From assembly GCA_026388315.1 (NCBI GenBank), contig JAPLKA010000049.1, positions 1-64,000 of the forward strand: a DNA stretch of 64,000 nucleotides. Reading direction: 5' to 3'. This document shows, piece after piece, positions 17,632 to 26,608 of the stretch (the stretch's first letter is position 1; the number at the start of each line of letters is the position of its first letter). The notes under the pieces are model-generated. The model ran no database searches. It was not told where the DNA came from and worked only from the letters and a program-made list of their open reading frames with translations. Origin of the DNA: Pseudomonadota bacterium. Its GTDB lineage: Bacteria; Desulfobacterota; Syntrophorhabdia; Syntrophorhabdales; Syntrophorhabdaceae. Position numbers and translations under genes: made by a program.

Positions 17632-18231
17632 TCACGTTATTATTATAATTTTTAGAAATATAAAATCAGAGCGGGCAAACTCTTCTCCGTCCAGTAAAAT
17701 ACTGCGATTTACAGCCTTTCCATCAAAAATAATGTCACTGCACCCGACCCGGAAGGTTTCCGGCTGTCTTTTTAAAAACTGTATGATCTCATCCGCTTTT
17801 ACCATTATGCCTCTCTGGAGGAAAACCGGCCCCAGCTCATCAATAAGGAGGTTAAACAGCTTTACTCTGATGATCCCTTCCGTGTCGTCCCGGTATACAT
17901 CGTCTTTTTCCTCATAGGTAATGGAACTCCTCAGAGTCGCATATACGCTGTCCCGTCTCAGGGTAGCCCCCGCAAGGCCTGGCATGGCAGAGGAAAGAGC
18001 CAGGGTTGACCCTTCTTTGATAACTGCCCTTTCGATATTGTCAACACAACTGCCATCGAGAAAAACGGTTGTGATTCTTTCGTTTACATACCGAGGATTC
18101 AGCCCAAGCCCTCCGGAAAGCAACGCGTTGATGCTTATGCCTGTACGGCATTTTACAAAGAATCCGCTTTGCAGGATCTCATAAAATCTATGCATCAATG
18201 AAGGTTGTATGCTTAAACAGAGATTTTTCAT
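17632..18231 (-). CDS. Conserved hypothetical protein downstream of the aldehyde oxidoreductase
   Basis: The 199-residue product is not recognised. Visible features: GISINALLSGGLGLNPRYVN, FLDGSCVDNIERAVIKEG and LALSSAMPGLAGATLRRDS resemble a beta-strand-rich fold in which a metal or small-molecule cofactor could be handled, and no signal peptide or membrane helix is seen. It follows the AOR gene on the same strand, but a terminator-like hairpin (18241-18272) separates them. A role with the tungsten enzyme is only a guess from position. Confidence 0.65.
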   Translation of the reverse strand: MKNLCLSIQPSLMHRFYEILQSGFFVKCRTGISINALLSGGLGLNPRYVNERITTVFLDGSCVDNIERAVIKEGSTLALSSAMPGLAGATLRRDSVYATLRSSITYEEKDDVYRDDTEGIIRVKLFNLLIDELGPVFLQRGIMVKADEIIQFLKRQPETFRVGCSDIIFDGKAVNRSILLDGEEFARSDFIFLKIIIIT

Positions 18232-18240
18232 AGTATGAAG

Positions 18241-18272
18241 AAAAGAAAGAGGCCCCTTGCCGAACCTCTTTC
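18241..18272 (-). terminator. Rho-independent terminator after the AOR gene
   Basis: On the minus strand AAGAAAGAGG and CCTCTTTCTT form a 10-bp stem around a 12-base loop, followed by a T-rich run (TTCTTC). It lies 26 bp after the AOR stop. Confidence 0.7.
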
Positions 18273-18297
18273 TTGAGCTACATCGTTCTTTATTGGT

Positions 18298-20034
18298 TTA
18301 CCAATCAAATACCGAATCGTGTTCCTCATCAGGAACATCGAATACAACATTGTGCGGAGGAAGAGGTTCTGTTCTGAAGAATCCCGGTAACCTGTCATGC
18401 TCTTTCGAGAAGCCTGCACGCATGTTGAAGTCCCTCTCCGTCTTCAGGACACTTTTACCTAACGCAACAACATCATCGGCCGTTAAGCTGAGTCCGTAGA
18501 AGGCGTTAAGCATATCGATTAAAGCCTGGAAAGTCTCAGGTTGATCCATAATTGCAAAGGCGATAAAGAGACACATGCCTGTAGAGTCAATGGCAGCGGT
18601 TGCAATCTGAAGGTTCCTGGAAAGCTCTATCTGTCCTTCGGCTTTCAACGGGTCAACATATCCTCCCACCTTCAGGATATTCGTTGCCGTTGCATAACCC
18701 GCGGTATGGTCTGCACCCATCGTGCTTGTAGCATACGTTACACCAAGCCCTTTCACTGCCCTGGGGTCATAGGCCGGCATTGCCTGACCTTTTACAACAG
18801 GCACCCTTTCAACGCCAAAAACCCTGCCTGTAATTGCTGCGCCGCTCCCGATAATACGTCCAAGAGGGGAGCCCTTGCCGACTTCCTTTAAAAGATTGAT
18901 AGCCCCGTCGGCATCGCCGAACTTTAACAGACCACCGTCCATAGCCACCCCGATGGCTACCCCCACTTCTATCGTATCAAGTCCTGTATCGTCGTCAATA
19001 AAGTCCATCAGGGCTATTTTATCAAGATCATCAATTCCACAGTGTGCGCCATGGGCCCAGACTGTTTCATACTCCGGTTGTTTGGTTACATAATGCCCGT
19101 CTTTATCATTGTAAATTCCGGAACAACGTATGACACACCCGCTATGACACCCATGAGTAGCCAATCCACCGCGCTCTGTCTCTAATGCCGCCTCTGTCTC
19201 TCCACTTATCTTTGAAGCCTCCGCAAATGTTCCCTCTTTGAAGTTATAGGCAGGGTACCCACCTGCCTCGTTAAGAATGTTGGTAAGGACATTTGTGCCA
19301 TACGCAGGCAGGGCTTCGCCTGTGACCCCGTGTTTCCGGAGCCCTTCAACAAAAATCTTGTTCGCTTCCCGAAATTTTTCAGGGTCTTTCGGCGGACGCA
19401 TGTGCAAGCCTGCATCGTCGAGCACAATAACCTTAACACCTTTCGAGCCCATGACAGCGCCCACACCACCGCGCCCTGCATGACGGGTTGGCCTCAGCTC
19501 CATGTCAGTACATGCAATCGAGGCTGCACTCAGCTTCATTTCCCCGGCCTGGCCTATAGAGATGCAGGCAATCTTATCGCCATACTCATTTTTCATCTTT
19601 TCTACCACAGCATAATTACCGAGCATTTTCAGGCTATTATCGACAGAGATATTGATTCCATCCTTATTGATAAAAATCTTGTAGAGATCGTCGCCTTCTG
19701 GTTTCCCCTCCAGTACAATCGCTGCATACCCGAGTCTTGCAAGCACCTGCGACGGTTGTCCTCCTGCGTTGGCCTCCTTGATGCCGCCTGTCAGAGGACT
19801 TTTGCATCCAATGGAGATCCTCCCTGTCATGGCGCCCACCGTGCCGCTTAACATGCCCGGGGCAATAACAAGCTTATTCTCTGCACTTAATGGATGGCAA
19901 ACAGGTAAAACTTCTTTTGAGATGAGAGCGGATGTAAATGCCCGTCCACCCAAACCTGCATATCCGCCGAGCGGGCCTTCAGAGATTCTTGGACCACCTT
20001 CGGCCCCCATATCTATCCTGACTATCTTGTCCAT
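18298..20034 (-). CDS. Aldehyde:ferredoxin oxidoreductase family protein (tungstopterin)
   Basis: A 578-residue AOR-family enzyme. The N-terminal pterin-binding region reads GGYAGLGGRAFTSALISKEV; the [4Fe-4S] cysteines are visible as CHSGCVIRC with a distal cysteine in TGMCLFIAF. RHAGRGGVGAVMGSKGVKVI is also typical. It interconverts aldehydes and carboxylates with ferredoxin as the electron carrier, a role common in anaerobes that ferment amino or aromatic acids. Slightly shorter than the classic ~605-residue enzymes. The real substrate cannot be read from sequence; with iorAB nearby, amino-acid-derived aldehydes are plausible. Confidence 0.92.
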   Translation of the reverse strand: MDKIVRIDMGAEGGPRISEGPLGGYAGLGGRAFTSALISKEVLPVCHPLSAENKLVIAPGMLSGTVGAMTGRISIGCKSPLTGGIKEANAGGQPSQVLARLGYAAIVLEGKPEGDDLYKIFINKDGINISVDNSLKMLGNYAVVEKMKNEYGDKIACISIGQAGEMKLSAASIACTDMELRPTRHAGRGGVGAVMGSKGVKVIVLDDAGLHMRPPKDPEKFREANKIFVEGLRKHGVTGEALPAYGTNVLTNILNEAGGYPAYNFKEGTFAEASKISGETEAALETERGGLATHGCHSGCVIRCSGIYNDKDGHYVTKQPEYETVWAHGAHCGIDDLDKIALMDFIDDDTGLDTIEVGVAIGVAMDGGLLKFGDADGAINLLKEVGKGSPLGRIIGSGAAITGRVFGVERVPVVKGQAMPAYDPRAVKGLGVTYATSTMGADHTAGYATATNILKVGGYVDPLKAEGQIELSRNLQIATAAIDSTGMCLFIAFAIMDQPETFQALIDMLNAFYGLSLTADDVVALGKSVLKTERDFNMRAGFSKEHDRLPGFFRTEPLPPHNVVFDVPDEEHDSVFDW

Positions 20035-20148
20035 GGTTTCACCTCTCTGTAAAGATTTTGAATATTACATCATTTTGCAATTTTACACCATATACATCCT
20101 TTTGCAACAGAAAATACAGCGCTTCACCCTTTTCGTGTCAGACAGGCA

Positions 20149-20568
20149 TCAATATTCTTCCGAATCCGGCTTGTAAGTGCGTGCCTGTTTCCTGGCAGAT
20201 TGTATGTGCTTCAGTTGAAGGACCTTCTCCTTTGCCCTTTTCGAGCGTTTCCTTTTTTGTCTCCTTATCTTCTCGATCTGCTGCTGTTTCTCGCTCTCCT
20301 CACCGAGAACCATACTCTCGATCTTTTCTACTAATATACGGCGTGCTAAAAAACGGTTCAACGATTGTGATCGCTCCTGCTGGCATTTCACTTCAATGCC
20401 GGTAGGTAGATGCTTTAAGTACACGCATGTAGATGTCTTATTCACCTTTTGACCACCATGCCCCTGAGAACGGACAAATCGCTCAAGGATATCCGATTCT
20501 CTTATCCCCAATTGCTCCATCCTTCCCTGGAGTGCACCCACTTTTTCCGGACTGACAATATATTTCAT
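20149..20568 (-). CDS. GGQ-domain peptide chain release factor-like protein
   Basis: A 139-residue protein with the release-factor catalytic signature: RSQGHGGQKVNKTSTCVYL contains GGQ. It lacks the codon-recognition domain of RF1/RF2 and ends in a long basic helix (QKRKRSKRAKEKVLQLKH), as in ribosome-rescue hydrolases (ArfB-like) and related RF-H-type proteins. It should hydrolyse peptidyl-tRNA on stalled or drop-off ribosomes. I set the start at MKYIVSPEKV because the upstream codons are not typical of the family. Confidence 0.85.
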   Translation of the reverse strand: MKYIVSPEKVGALQGRMEQLGIRESDILERFVRSQGHGGQKVNKTSTCVYLKHLPTGIEVKCQQERSQSLNRFLARRILVEKIESMVLGEESEKQQQIEKIRRQKRKRSKRAKEKVLQLKHIQSARKQARTYKPDSEEY

Positions 20569-20647
20569 AATTCCCCGCATAGAGCATAGCACATAGCGTT
20601 TTTTAATTCTTTTACGCCGTGTACTCTGTGTTGTCGTTGCCTACCGC

Positions 20648-21394
20648 TCACCGCTCACCGCTTAGCCCAGTTATAAACTTTAAAATTGCCTTATTCACTT
20701 CTTCCGGTTTTTCCAGCATTACCATGTGGCCGGCGTCTTTAATGAGAACAAGTTCTGACCCTTGTATGCTTTCATGGAGGTATCGGGAATATTTCGGCGG
20801 AGTGAGGACATCGTCTGTTCCGCAGATAATAAGGGTCGGAACATTGATCGAGCCTATGGTCTTCATAATGTTAAACCTGTCGCAGGCATAAAAATCATTA
20901 TAAACCACTTCAGGCCTGCACTTCATCATTTCATCGAAGCAATCCTTTTTTAATGAGTCCGGCGCGTTTTTTGAAATGGCAAATTCTATAATACTGCGGA
21001 GCGTTTTTTCCTTGTCTTTCATGATCCCTTCAAGTATCTCAGGAAAAACCCTCAGCCTTGCCCCTGTACCCACAAGCATGATACCTTTTACAATATCAGG
21101 GAAAGATAACGCACAGGACATGGCTATAGCGCCACCCATGGAATGACCCACCATGTAGCACCTGTCAATACCTGATAATTTTAACGCCCTGTAAACACTA
21201 TCTCTGTACTCATCTATTGCGTCGCACCCATCGCTATCTCCTGCTCTGCCGTGCCCGGGAAGGTCAATAAGCATAACCCCAACGGATGTTTTCAGATATT
21301 CCATCTGATAAAACCATGCCTTTGCACTCCCTCCGGCGCCGTGGATGAACAGAACATTTTCACCTGTCCCGTATCTCTCTAATTCAGTCTCCAC
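20648..21394 (-). CDS. Alpha/beta hydrolase
   Basis: A 248-residue alpha/beta-hydrolase with an oxyanion region FIHGAGGSAKAW, the nucleophile elbow GHSMGGAIAMS, the acid in CGTDDVLTPP and the catalytic histidine in DAGHMVMLEKPEEV. No signal peptide, so it is cytoplasmic. The substrate is unknown; C-C bond hydrolases and esterases share this pattern. The last residues (GLSGER) are encoded by a CCGCTCACCGCTCACCG tandem-word repeat, so the stop position has been set by the repeat. Confidence 0.9.
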   Translation of the reverse strand: METELERYGTGENVLFIHGAGGSAKAWFYQMEYLKTSVGVMLIDLPGHGRAGDSDGCDAIDEYRDSVYRALKLSGIDRCYMVGHSMGGAIAMSCALSFPDIVKGIMLVGTGARLRVFPEILEGIMKDKEKTLRSIIEFAISKNAPDSLKKDCFDEMMKCRPEVVYNDFYACDRFNIMKTIGSINVPTLIICGTDDVLTPPKYSRYLHESIQGSELVLIKDAGHMVMLEKPEEVNKAILKFITGLSGER

Positions 21395-21449
21395 ACAAAC
21401 CTCCAGAATTCTGTTGAAATGCGTAAATGATTAATTATATTATGACGAC

Positions 21450-21725
21450 ATGAGGTTTTTTACAATATTTCTGTGCCTGTTTTTTCTTTTCTCTTGCAAT
21501 AAGGCCACCGAAGTAACGACAACAAAACAAAAACCGGCCGAAGAGCAGACCTCTGATACAAATTATAAGAAAGAAATAGATGAGATAAGGAAAAACCTGA
21601 AAAGCGAAGTGAAGATTAAGTTGAAAAAGGATGTAAAGGGCGGTTATGGCTGGGAAATAGCAGGTAAGGACGCCCAGGAAATACTCAAGACAAACGACAC
21701 ATTAAGAAAAAAACTCGATAATTAG
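21450..21725 (+). CDS. Small lipoprotein of unknown function
   Basis: 91 residues. It has a signal peptide with lipobox (LFFLFSC; lipidated Cys near residue 16) and then a charged, lysine-rich segment (KKEIDEIRKNLKSEVKIKLKKD). No domain recognised. It diverges from the hydrolase gene and is followed on the same strand by a DUF4177-like gene. Confidence 0.75.
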   Translation: MRFFTIFLCLFFLFSCNKATEVTTTKQKPAEEQTSDTNYKKEIDEIRKNLKSEVKIKLKKDVKGGYGWEIAGKDAQEILKTNDTLRKKLDN

Positions 21726-21798
21726 GACTACGGGTTTAAAAATCCAGAATGATGAATTAATATATAAGAAAGACTGAAAAAACACGAGGTAATATAGT

Positions 21799-22059
21799 AT
21801 GGCATATGAATACACCATAAAGATTTTTTCAATGGATGATCTTGAAAAGGAAAGCATTGTGGTAGACGCTGAAAAGAATATCGTGTATGCATGCAGACCC
21901 GCCGGAGAGTGTGAGATTCACGACGTGGGCATGGAACAACTTGAAAATCTCTCAAAATTGTTTAACAAAATGGGGGTCGAGGGATGGGAGTTGGTACAAC
22001 TTTTTTTCCGACCCATGGGTATTGTAAGCTTCTGGAAACGACATTCGCCGCCAGCTTAG
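21799..22059 (+). CDS. DUF4177-like small protein
   Basis: 86 residues, cytoplasmic. The C-terminal part (LSKLFNKMGVEGWELVQLF) has the GWELV pattern typical of DUF4177 and related small alpha/beta proteins; function unknown. GAGGTAATAT precedes the ATG. Confidence 0.7.
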   Translation: MAYEYTIKIFSMDDLEKESIVVDAEKNIVYACRPAGECEIHDVGMEQLENLSKLFNKMGVEGWELVQLFFRPMGIVSFWKRHSPPA

Positions 22060-22142
22060 TAATTTACAAAACCTGTAATGATGATTATATTTAGAAGAAT
22101 CCCGTAAGGGGCGTAAAAATACCGGAGGTAATGGAGGTAATA

Positions 22143-22361
22143 ATGAGAGAAAAGGTTGAAGAGTCAATCGGAAAAATAAGGCCGTTTTTGCAGAGGGATG
22201 GCGGCGATATCGAGCTTATTGACATTGTTGATGGGGTAGTAAAGGTGAAACTTCATGGCGCCTGTGGGAGTTGCCCCATGAGTTTGATGACCCTCAAGAT
22301 GGGCGTTGAGAAACAATTAAAGCAGGATATACCTGAAATTAAAGAAGTAGTTGCAGTTTAA
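22143..22361 (+). CDS. NifU C-terminal domain [Fe-S] scaffold protein
   Basis: A 72-residue NfuA/NifU-C domain: VEESIGKIRPFLQRDGGDIE, then CGSCPMSLMTLKMGVE with the CxxC that holds a transient [4Fe-4S] cluster for transfer to apoproteins. I chose the ATG at 22143 (GGAGG six bases upstream) over the one at 22131. The neighbouring tiny lysine-rich gene may share the transcript. Many clients (ferredoxin-type enzymes, AOR, IOR) are encoded nearby. Confidence 0.92.
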   Translation: MREKVEESIGKIRPFLQRDGGDIELIDIVDGVVKVKLHGACGSCPMSLMTLKMGVEKQLKQDIPEIKEVVAV

Positions 22362-22417
22362 TTATTGACAAAAAGTCCCATTTTCAATAATATTGATAAA
22401 AAATAGGAGGTGGGTTT

Positions 22418-22501
22418 ATGGCGAAGTGCGGCACATCAAAAAAAGACACAAAAAAGGCAACTGCAAAAACCACAGCAAAAAAGGACAAAAAGTCCAAATA
22501 G
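22418..22501 (+). CDS. 27-residue lysine-rich small protein
   Basis: A strong ribosome-binding site (AGGAGGTGGGTTT) precedes ATG; the peptide starts MAKCGTSKKDTKK and is rich in K, T and A with a single cysteine at position 4. A hairpin follows directly. The good ribosome-binding site and terminator argue for a real gene. Such short basic tails bind nucleic acid in other proteins, but no function is known here. Confidence 0.6.
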   Translation: MAKCGTSKKDTKKATAKTTAKKDKKSK

Positions 22502-22505
22502 CGCG

Positions 22506-22526
22506 AGAGGGGATATAATCCCCTCT
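22506..22526 (+). terminator. Hairpin terminator after the small basic gene
   Basis: AGAGGGGAT-ATA-ATCCCCTCT, a perfect 9-bp stem with a 3-base loop, 5 bp after the stop. It lacks a long T run. Confidence 0.6.
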
Positions 22527-22641
22527 GCTCACACCTCAAGGCGTCTCACAGCAGCAACAATTTCTTACTTACACGGATAATAAAAATGTGTTAACAATCA
22601 ACTATAATATTATGAAAATACATTAAGAAAGGATACATGTG

Positions 22642-23952
22642 ATGGAACTCGACCATGCAGTGGAACTTCTCAGAGAATTTATACGAATCGATACGACAAA
22701 CCCCCCGGGGCACGAGGAAAAGGCCATCCTTTTTCTTGAAGGCATTTTAAAAAAGGAAGGTATACAATCAGAGGTTTTTCAGCCTGTTGCAGAGAGGGCA
22801 AACATCCTTGCCAGAATAAAAGGAAAGAAAAAGGGTAAGCCCGTGGTTTTGCTCGGCCATGTGGATGTTGTACCTGCTAATGCAGATGACTGGGATGTAG
22901 ACCCTTTCGGCGGCGAACTCAGGGATGGGTATATTTACGGGAGGGGAGCGGTAGATATGAAGGCGCAAACGATTTGCCAGCTCCTCGCCTTCATCCAACT
23001 CCACAGGGCCGGGGTAGTGCCTGAAAGGGATATGATTTTTCTTGCCACCTGTGATGAGGAGGTAGGGGGACAGAACGGCGTGGAATACATGCTGAATGAG
23101 GTTGAGGAACTGAAAAGCGCTTCATTTGTATTAAGCGAAGGCGGCTGCATTATTGAAGAAAACGGTCACCTTCACGCACAGGTTGCTGTAGTTGAAAAAA
23201 AGTTGAGCCAGTTTATGATAAAGGCGACCGGAATTGGCGGGCACGGGTCCATGCCTCATAAAGACAATGCAAATGAAAAGATTGTACGGGCATCGCAGGC
23301 AATACTGTCCTATGAGTGGCCGTTTAAGTCTACCAATATTGTAAACACCTACCTGAACGGTCTTCTGAAAGGGAAAAAGGTAAACGGGTTCACATTCAAG
23401 GGACTGAAAGAGTCTCTGAATGATAAAAGGTTTAAGGATTTTATCGAAAACAACCCCGTATATAACGCATTACTGCGGAATACCGTAACGCTTACCGTTC
23501 TCAAGGGCGGCGAAAAGGTTAACGTGATACCGAGTGAATCTTTTGCATACTTCGATGCAAGGCTTCTGCCAACAGAAAAACATGAACATTTTTTTAAAAA
23601 AATAAACTCCCTGGGGGGAAAGGACATACAGATCATAAGGATCGGAAGCGGAATAAGCGAGCCCGCACCTTCAGGATATAATACACCCTTTTTTAAAGGC
23701 ATTAAAGGGGCAGTCAAAAAGACGAAAGGCACAATACCGGTACTCCCCTTCATTACAACAGGGGCAACGGACCTCCGTTATTTCAGAAACCTTGGCATTA
23801 CCGCCTACGGATTTTTTCCTGCAACAATTGCAGTAGAAGATATCCTCAGAATGCATGGCAAAAACGAGAGGATTTCCATTGAAAGTCTTCAAGAGGGCTT
23901 GGATGGTACATATGAGATTGTGAAGTTTTTATCTACGGTAACCAGCCGTTAG
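22642..23952 (+). CDS. M20-family metallopeptidase
   Basis: A 436-residue M20 (ArgE/DapE/carboxypeptidase G2-type) hydrolase. Metal ligands and catalytic residues are seen in LLGHVDVVPAN, GRGAVDMKAQT and ATCDEEVGGQNG, with a dimerisation lid domain in the middle and the last ligand region ILRMHGKNERI. It would remove an acyl or amino-acid group from a small substrate using two zinc ions. Specificity cannot be told from sequence. A GTG codon lies directly before the chosen ATG. Confidence 0.92.
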   Translation: MELDHAVELLREFIRIDTTNPPGHEEKAILFLEGILKKEGIQSEVFQPVAERANILARIKGKKKGKPVVLLGHVDVVPANADDWDVDPFGGELRDGYIYGRGAVDMKAQTICQLLAFIQLHRAGVVPERDMIFLATCDEEVGGQNGVEYMLNEVEELKSASFVLSEGGCIIEENGHLHAQVAVVEKKLSQFMIKATGIGGHGSMPHKDNANEKIVRASQAILSYEWPFKSTNIVNTYLNGLLKGKKVNGFTFKGLKESLNDKRFKDFIENNPVYNALLRNTVTLTVLKGGEKVNVIPSESFAYFDARLLPTEKHEHFFKKINSLGGKDIQIIRIGSGISEPAPSGYNTPFFKGIKGAVKKTKGTIPVLPFITTGATDLRYFRNLGITAYGFFPATIAVEDILRMHGKNERISIESLQEGLDGTYEIVKFLSTVTSR

Positions 23953-24049
23953 CTTTTAATTACAGGCATGATAGTTTTTTTAAAGCATTACAGCATCTTA
24001 GCTAATCGCTAAAGACTTACAACTGATATGCTAAAATTCACTAAATTTC

Positions 24050-24077
24050 TTGACAATGGTTCTTTTTTCTGTAGAAA
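24050..24077 (+). promoter_or_regulatory. Probable sigma-70 promoter of iorAB
   Basis: A perfect -35 TTGACA (24050-24055), 16-bp spacer and -10-like TAGAAA (24072-24077), about 110 bp before iorA. The leader contains an unexplained 17-codon ORF (24113) and a small GTTTAA/TTAAAC hairpin. Confidence 0.5.
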
Positions 24078-24195
24078 ATAATAAGTGAATTTATTAACAA
24101 GCGATAAAAGAATGGTATGCGGAAATTCAAAAGAAGGAGGTGAAAGGCAGGCTTTTGTAGTTTAAAAACTTAAACCTAATGCCCATGGGGGAAAC

Positions 24196-26004
24196 ATGAA
24201 AGAGATAATGCAAGGAAACAGCGCAATTGTAAGAGGTGCCTGGGAAGCCGGCGTGAAAGTAGCCGCCGCATATCCCGGAACACCAAGCAGTGAAATCTTG
24301 AAGGATGTCGCAGATAATTATCCCGAGGTTTATGCAGAATGGGCTCCCAATGAAATGGTCGCTCTTCAGGTTGCAAGCGGGGCTGCCATAGCAGGCGCAA
24401 GATCCATGGCCGCCATGAAACACGTTGGAATGAACGTTGCTGCAGACGCATTGATGACCCTCGCATATACCGGGATCAAGGGTGGTCTGATGGTTGTCAT
24501 CGCCGATGACCCATTTGTTCACAGCTCACAGAATGAACAGGACAGCCGGAACTGGGCCCGCTTCGCCAAGATTCCTTTATTGGAACCCGGTGATGCCCAG
24601 GAATGTTATGACTTTGCAAAAATTTCCTTTGATATCAGCGAAAAATTTGATACGCCTGTTATCTTAAGGACAGAGACAAGGGTTGCACACTCCGACTCCC
24701 TGGTAGAACCGGGAAAGAGAGTGGAGTCAAAGATACCGCTCGGACTCGATCCGAAAGAAGCGCCGAAATACGTTATGGTACCGGCACATGTGCGCGTGAG
24801 AAGAAAAATAATCGAAGAGAGAATGAGAAAACTTGAAGAGTATGCCGACACATTCAAGTACAATGTGATGGAGATAAACGACCCGAGCGTGGGCGTTATA
24901 ACAAGCGGCGTATCCTACATGTACACAAAAGACGTTTTTCCTGAATGGTCCTATCTGAAGCTCGGCATGGTATGGCCGCTTCCCAAGAAAATGATCGCTG
25001 AGTTCTTTAAAAAGGTGAAAAAGGTCATTATCGTAGAAGAACTGGATCCATTTATTGAAACAGAAATAAAGGCAATGGGTTACAAGATATGGCATGGGAA
25101 AGACCTTATTCCTAACATGTATGAGCTCACCCCTGAGATTGTGGAAAAATGCCTCAAGGGAAAGAAATACAAAGAACCTAAGATAAAAGTAAAACCGGAA
25201 GATCTCCCGAGGAGACCGCCGAACCTCTGTGCCGGCTGTTCCCACAGGCCGCTCTTTTATGCATTGAAGAAACTCGGCGCCTTTGTGTTCGGAGATATCG
25301 GTTGTTACACACTTGCTGTTGCACCACCCCTTCAGGCGCTTCACACCTGCATCTGCATGGGCGCCGGTGGCGGCATGGCACACGGTGCAATGAAGGCCTT
25401 GGGAAAAGAAGGGCTCGGAAAGGTCGTAGCAGTGCTTGGCGATTCCACCTTTCTCCATTCCGGTATTGCCCCGCTGATGAATGCCGTATACAACAAAGGC
25501 AATTCAACAACGATCGTTCTCGATAACAGGATTACCGGCATGACAGGACACCAGGAACATGCGGGAACAGGCTTTACCGTACGTCAAGAGCCAACAAACA
25601 TGGTTGACTACATGGAGATTGGCAAGGCGTTGGGCGTAAAAAGCATAAGATATCTCGACCCTTACAACATAAAGGAATGTATGGAGATCATCAAGGAAGA
25701 GATGAGCAAGAATGTGCCATCCCTTCTGCTCTGTAAGGACAGCCCATGCATGCTGCTCCGCAGGGCAAAACCGCTTGAAAAGTTTAAAAATCCGTTGTAC
25801 ATGATTAACACTGATAAGTGCAGGGGATGTAAGGTATGCCTCGAGATCAACTGTCCCGCCATTAGTTGGCGTGAAAGCGCAGGCCAGACAAAAGATGGTC
25901 ACAAGAGGAAAGGAACTGTCTATATAAATCCGGATCAGTGCGTTGGCTGTGAGGTTTGTGTTCAGGTATGTAAATTCGAAGCCATTGTACCAGGCAAGAA
26001 GTGA
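24196..26004 (+). CDS. iorA: Indolepyruvate:ferredoxin oxidoreductase, alpha subunit
   Basis: A 602-residue IorA. The N-terminal pyrimidine-binding part includes AAAYPGTPSSEIL; the thiamine-diphosphate domain has CAGCSHRPLFYALKK and VLGDSTFLHSGIAPLMNAVY; the C-terminus has two [4Fe-4S] ferredoxin motifs, CRGCKVCLEINCP and CVGCEVCVQVCKF. With IorB it oxidatively decarboxylates aryl-pyruvates (from Trp, Phe, Tyr) to aryl-acetyl-CoA and reduces ferredoxin. Cytoplasmic. iorB follows after 10 bp. Confidence 0.96.
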   Translation: MKEIMQGNSAIVRGAWEAGVKVAAAYPGTPSSEILKDVADNYPEVYAEWAPNEMVALQVASGAAIAGARSMAAMKHVGMNVAADALMTLAYTGIKGGLMVVIADDPFVHSSQNEQDSRNWARFAKIPLLEPGDAQECYDFAKISFDISEKFDTPVILRTETRVAHSDSLVEPGKRVESKIPLGLDPKEAPKYVMVPAHVRVRRKIIEERMRKLEEYADTFKYNVMEINDPSVGVITSGVSYMYTKDVFPEWSYLKLGMVWPLPKKMIAEFFKKVKKVIIVEELDPFIETEIKAMGYKIWHGKDLIPNMYELTPEIVEKCLKGKKYKEPKIKVKPEDLPRRPPNLCAGCSHRPLFYALKKLGAFVFGDIGCYTLAVAPPLQALHTCICMGAGGGMAHGAMKALGKEGLGKVVAVLGDSTFLHSGIAPLMNAVYNKGNSTTIVLDNRITGMTGHQEHAGTGFTVRQEPTNMVDYMEIGKALGVKSIRYLDPYNIKECMEIIKEEMSKNVPSLLLCKDSPCMLLRRAKPLEKFKNPLYMINTDKCRGCKVCLEINCPAISWRESAGQTKDGHKRKGTVYINPDQCVGCEVCVQVCKFEAIVPGKK

Positions 26005-26014
26005 GGAGGCAGGT

Positions 26015-26608
26015 ATGAAAGATAACGGAAAAGTCACAAATATATTCCTTTCCGGAGTTGGCGGACAGGGTGCAATCCTTGCGAGCAACATCCTTGGTGA
26101 GGTGTTCATCAAGGCCGGGTACGATGTGAAAAAGGCAGAGGTCCACGGAATGGCACAGAGAGGCGGAGACGTTACCACACATTTCAGGTTCGGGAAGAAG
26201 GTTTATTCTCCCCTTATCAAATACGGTGATGTGGATTACCTTCTCTCTTTTGAGCTCCTTGAGGCAATCCGATACATCAATTGGGTTAAGCCTGAAGGCA
26301 AAATTGTTATCAACAAGTCGGAGATTTTTCCGCCTGCTGTAAATCTTGGGCAGATGGAATACCCGAAGGGTGTTGAGAAGACATTCAAAAAGTATTTCAA
26401 AGAAAACGTATGGATGGTAGACGGACAGGGCATCGCGAAAAAACTCGGGAACGCCCAGGCTGCAAATGTGGTGCTCGTTGGTGCATTTTCCAATTTCTTC
26501 CCGGAAGTGAAGGATGCGCAGTGGATTGAGGCAATCAAGGCCCTTCTCGCACCAAAGCTCCACGATCTGAACGTAAAAGCATTTCATGAAGGAAAAAAGG
26601 CCCTCTAA
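26015..26608 (+). CDS. iorB: Indolepyruvate:ferredoxin oxidoreductase, beta subunit
   Basis: A 197-residue IorB with the gamma-type 2-oxoacid oxidoreductase pattern SGVGGQGAILASNILGEV and VHGMAQRGGDVTTHFRFG. It completes the enzyme encoded by iorA. I set the start at MKDNGKV, preceded by GAGGAGGCAGG. The stop lies inside a hairpin that also contains the start of the next gene. Confidence 0.95.
   Translation: MKDNGKVTNIFLSGVGGQGAILASNILGEVFIKAGYDVKKAEVHGMAQRGGDVTTHFRFGKKVYSPLIKYGDVDYLLSFELLEAIRYINWVKPEGKIVINKSEIFPPAVNLGQMEYPKGVEKTFKKYFKENVWMVDGQGIAKKLGNAQAANVVLVGAFSNFFPEVKDAQWIEAIKALLAPKLHDLNVKAFHEGKKAL

Noticed and set aside
24727-25458. Leftward frame opposite iorA, and similar frames opposite iorA/iorB
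   Set aside because: Low-quality composition and no domain; iorA on the other strand is certain.
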